From Thuidium tamariscinum (lineage: Eukaryota; Streptophyta; Bryopsida; Hypnales; Thuidiaceae), in the NCBI GenBank assembly GCA_947034885.2, contig OX344757.2:24670001-24734000 (forward strand): a DNA stretch of 64,000 nucleotides, written 5' to 3'. The notes below the pieces were generated by a model. That model ran no database searches. It was not told the DNA's origin and was given only the letters and a program-made list of their open reading frames with translations. Made by a program: the position numbers and the translations under genes. The number at the start of each line of letters is the position of its first letter. Within the stretch, counting starts at the first letter, position 1. This document shows positions 60,870-64,000 of the stretch, in pieces.

Positions 60870-63450
60870 CTGAAATTAATGCTCCCTATTTCCTCGCCCG
60901 CTTGACAGGCGATGCACCCTTCTGGGGTGGCTGCTTCTTCGGGGACCGGTACATCTTGACGGGTCTGGGTTTCAGCTTGGTCTTACCCCGCGCCTTGGCC
61001 CTGGTCTTCGTGGTCTCCGCCAATGCCTGGTCTACATCTGAGTACTGTTCCGACTCATCACCAGAGTCGGTCTCTTCCTCCGAGTCCTCATCTTCCTCAT
61101 CTGACTCCTCTTCCTCTTCATCCCGGGCCTTCCGCTTCACCTTGGATGTCTCCGCGGTCTTCTTCTTGAATCCGGTGATGGGCGGGTGGTGCACTATCTT
61201 GCTTTGTGGGGTCTGCTCTCCCACTTTCTCGGCAGTCCGGGCTGGTCCCTTGCTTGGCGACCCGGATCCAGATCCGGTCTTTAGTATGGAGCGGACCTGC
61301 ACCGTTGCCTTTGTTTCCCCTCCAGTCTTCGTTGTGTGACGACCGTGGGTGACGACTTGCTTGGAGAATCGTCCAGCAAGGTGATGAACTTGGTCTTCTC
61401 CCTTGGCGGTGTCGTTCCTCGGATGATCTCCCGCAACACAATCGGCTCGGGTTCCGGCTCCTTGGTCTTCTCGGGTTGAGAAACCCTGGGTTCTTCAATC
61501 CGGGTCGGTGGGACAGGTTCCTCCGCCACTGCTTCAGTCCTGGTCTTCTCTTCCTTCGTCGGTTCGGATGTGCCGGCTTCTACCTCGACAGTTGCTGGTG
61601 GTGGCTGATCCTTCGGCTGCTCCTCCTCCATCTTTGGCTCTTCCGGTCCTAAGACCGGAGCAGAACTAGCTTGGATCTCCGTGACTACTGACCGCCACTT
61701 CTCCAGCGCTGCCTCCATTTTCTTGTTGTAGGCCACCAGAGCTGTAAGCATCTGGGGACCCACCATCTTGCCTGCTTCTAAGACCTTCCTGTCGAAAAGC
61801 ATGGCTTTGTTGAGGACCTCGCCCAGATGCGTGATGAATTCTCGGATTTCTCCGAGTGTGTTCCGGGCCTGCGTGGTGAGGCGTCTCTCTTCATCCAGCT
61901 CCTCCTGAGTGTGATGGAGCTCCCTCCTCAGGGCTGAGACCTGATTCGTCAGCCGGAGTACCTCCTCTCTGTCCCGACTATCATGTGCCTCCTGAATCAA
62001 TTCTCCCAACACCTCCATGATCTTGGAGGGTGGAATAGAACCTAGGGCTTGGCTTATGCCCCGCAACAACCCTCTCTCCTCTAGGTGGTGCTTTCTGAAA
62101 TCCTCCAGGTCTCGCAGGATCCTTAGCAAGGGATCCTGTTCCCAGACCGGATCTAACCTCTGGGCTTCCCCGGCTACTACAGGGGTTTCTAGAGGTGGAT
62201 CCTCTCTTCCTACCTCTGGAGCTTCGTCTACCTCCTGTGTGCCTCCTTGATGCCCCTCCTGACTCTCATCCTCGGAGTCCTCCTCATCTTGGTCATTTTC
62301 AGCTTCCGGATCTGCAATCTCATATTCTATCAATGCAGCCCCTACCTCGTAAGCTTCCATCTCCTTCTCTCTCAAGAGGTCTAACGAATGATACAGATGA
62401 AATAGGAATGGTGAAATGGGAGAGGGTTTAGATTTCCCAATTCCTTTCACCATTCGGTCCATCCGGTCCCTCATAACTAACCCCCAATCTATCTTCCTGT
62501 CTCCCGACAGCGCACCAAAGACGGTGTTGGCTACGGTGACTGTAATCCTACTAGGTCTATCCGGGTTCAAGATCGCCATCATGAACCGCAGTAGCCTCTT
62601 GTGTCTAGCAGACACACACTCTGCTACCGTAAAGCCGTCCTTCGGGTTGGTGGGCCTGCGAAACTTCTCCTGGTGGAATTTGTCCGTCCGGGTGCCCGTC
62701 GCATCTCCGCCTTGCTCGAAGGCGTACACCTTACGCCACATCGCTACACTCCACTCCTTTGGCAGCGCCCGGACCGTCCCCTTCCACTCGTTGGTCTGGC
62801 CGGCCAGTAGCTCCTCCACCATCGCCTCATCCTTCAGGTTCTAGGGATGAGCCATGAACCCCTCGCAGCCCATCTGCCTGAGGTCTTCCTCCAGCTCCCG
62901 CTTGTCTTGTGCGTCAGTTGGCACGACCGGATTCACATTCCGGAAGGCTAGAATCCTTCCTTCCTGCACCTCTTCTGCCATCTCTCACTTGACGCCTACA
63001 CAATCTAGGCGCGGTCCAACTTGACTGAACCTCCCGCGCTCAAGAACCTGTCAGCTAGCGTAGTGCTAATCGCTCAACTATGTACTAGACCGGATTGACA
63101 AATTATCTATCCCTTCTCTTTGTCTGTAGACCGAATACTCTATCTCTAGCCGGAAACCCTTTCTCGAACTGCGTGCAAGAAAGTGGCAGGACCTGGCCCT
63201 GCTTCCCTGGTCTTATACTTTTTCCCCCGGCATTAATTACTGACCGTTAGGTTTAAACCAGTCTGGTCACCTGGGAGAGATCCCGACGATCTCTAGACTC
63301 GATAGCCACTCATTGCCTATCCGGTCTCGGTCGCTAGGTGGGCGGCATCCGGGATTTCTTACGCTGTCCCTTAACGTAGTTTCTGGTTTACGGTCTGGGG
63401 TTTTCCGGTTTCCGGTCTTGGTCCTAATTGTGCGTAACAACTAAGAAAAA
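60870..63450 (-). mobile_element. Gag-like fossil element 2
   Basis: A minus-strand coding region starts near 62982 (MAEEVQEGRILAF) with a TATA-like motif near 63220. It resembles element 1 at 33.8-38.0 kb: ELEEDLRQMGCEG, NPKDGFTVAECV, ITVTVANTVFGAL, FLFHLYHSLDLL. Acidic runs, a coiled coil (TNQVSALRRELHHTQEELDE) and a basic, Pro/Lys-rich end follow. This looks like a Gag of a non-autonomous LTR-type element, but no LTRs and no pol domains are visible, and a domesticated or other origin is possible. Mostly open, with about two breaks. Treated as a fossil. GC content and CCGG-rich sequence from about 59.7 kb suggest its 3' non-coding part extends there. Confidence 0.5.
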
Positions 63451-64000
63451 AAAAAAAATGGGGATTGAATAGATCCCTCTTCCCGTATTTTGCTTAAGAA
63501 CCCGCTTAGGTGAATTCTAGATTGCCATAGTTTCACTAAGGCCCAAAGCTACGACTCTCATTCAATTCAACAACAATCCCAGAAGCCAATCTTCCTCATA
63601 GTTGGTGTAATGCTGCGTCATTATTCAAGAAGTTGCCACATGGAATCCTGAAATTACTAAATTCCCCGAAATCAAAATCCTAGTGAATATTACGAGTGAA
63701 TATTAGAAACAACCCCAGCGAATAGTATTGGGAGAAAATATGAGGTCAGCAGACCACACTGTGAACGGGGAGATTGATTAGGGAAAAGAGGCAAACAAAG
63801 ATTCAGTGACAAGCTGGAGATTTGTGGCAAGCCGGGAATCTGAGATGATCTCTTTGTTGGTAGTCACATTTTCAATTTCTGGGGTTAAACAAATCACTTG
63901 GACTAATGCATACATGAGTGTTCAATTCTAAGATATTAAGGGAGGCAGTTAGACTGGTGATGGCAAATGAATCACCACTGGGAACGTTGGAAAGCGGTGA
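63451..64000. other. Window edge, nothing recognised
   Basis: Non-coding in all frames at useful length. No element boundary is clear. Confidence 0.5.

Overview
The window looks like nuclear DNA of a land plant. It has spliced host genes with plant-type introns, a plant-length cytosolic ribosomal protein gene (eL8/RPL7a), a plant PX plus Rubicon-homology gene, telo-box promoter motifs, and large AT-rich intergenic tracts full of transposons. The abundance of piggyBac-type (TTAA) elements together with unusual DDE-like transposase genes argues for a seed-free plant (fern, lycophyte or bryophyte) rather than a flowering plant. That placement is inference.

Layout. 0-5.4 kb: a decayed piggyBac transposase on the minus strand, a CACTA-type MITE and a TTAA-bounded MITE. 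5.86-7.61 kb: the eL8 gene (minus), with a 1.7 kb TTAA element ending about 230 bp upstream of its start. 9.57-11.28 kb: a nested stack of a TA-type MITE carrying a Copia fossil fragment and a hAT-type MITE. 11.3-15.3 kb: AT-rich DNA with MITEs. 15.36-19.57 kb: the PX/Rubicon-homology gene (minus), with probable 5' leader and promoter to about 21.4 kb. 21.5-29 kb: AT-rich MITE graveyard, including two abutting TTAA elements. 31.27-32.87 kb: a DUF7869-type gene with two in-frame stops. 33.8-38 kb: a Gag-like fossil split by a 1.39 kb CACTA element. 38.1-39.4 kb: minisatellites.

39.4-54.9 kb is the most unusual part. Two convergent, co-decayed genes face each other: a multi-exon DDE-like transposase gene (plus) and a coiled-coil/RING-like zinc protein gene (minus). 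Between them lies a 1,828-bp inverted repeat with a 1.8 kb spacer. The arms are nearly identical, down to homopolymer lengths where I checked. The same minisatellite family lies on both outer sides in the same orientation.

55.4-58.2 kb holds more CACTA elements. 58.2-59.4 kb has possible 3' exons of an unidentified host gene. 60.9-63.4 kb is a second Gag-like fossil in the opposite orientation.

The two intact-looking host genes are ordinary housekeeping or trafficking genes. The likely novelty is the convergent two-gene unit with its giant inverted repeat, and a non-autonomous CACTA family that carries an internal hairpin and a tRNA-like Pol III cassette. One copy of that family is inserted in the first exon of the transposase-like gene. 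Exon limits, terminal repeats and target duplications were read by eye from the sequence. Family names rest on recalled motifs, not on searches.
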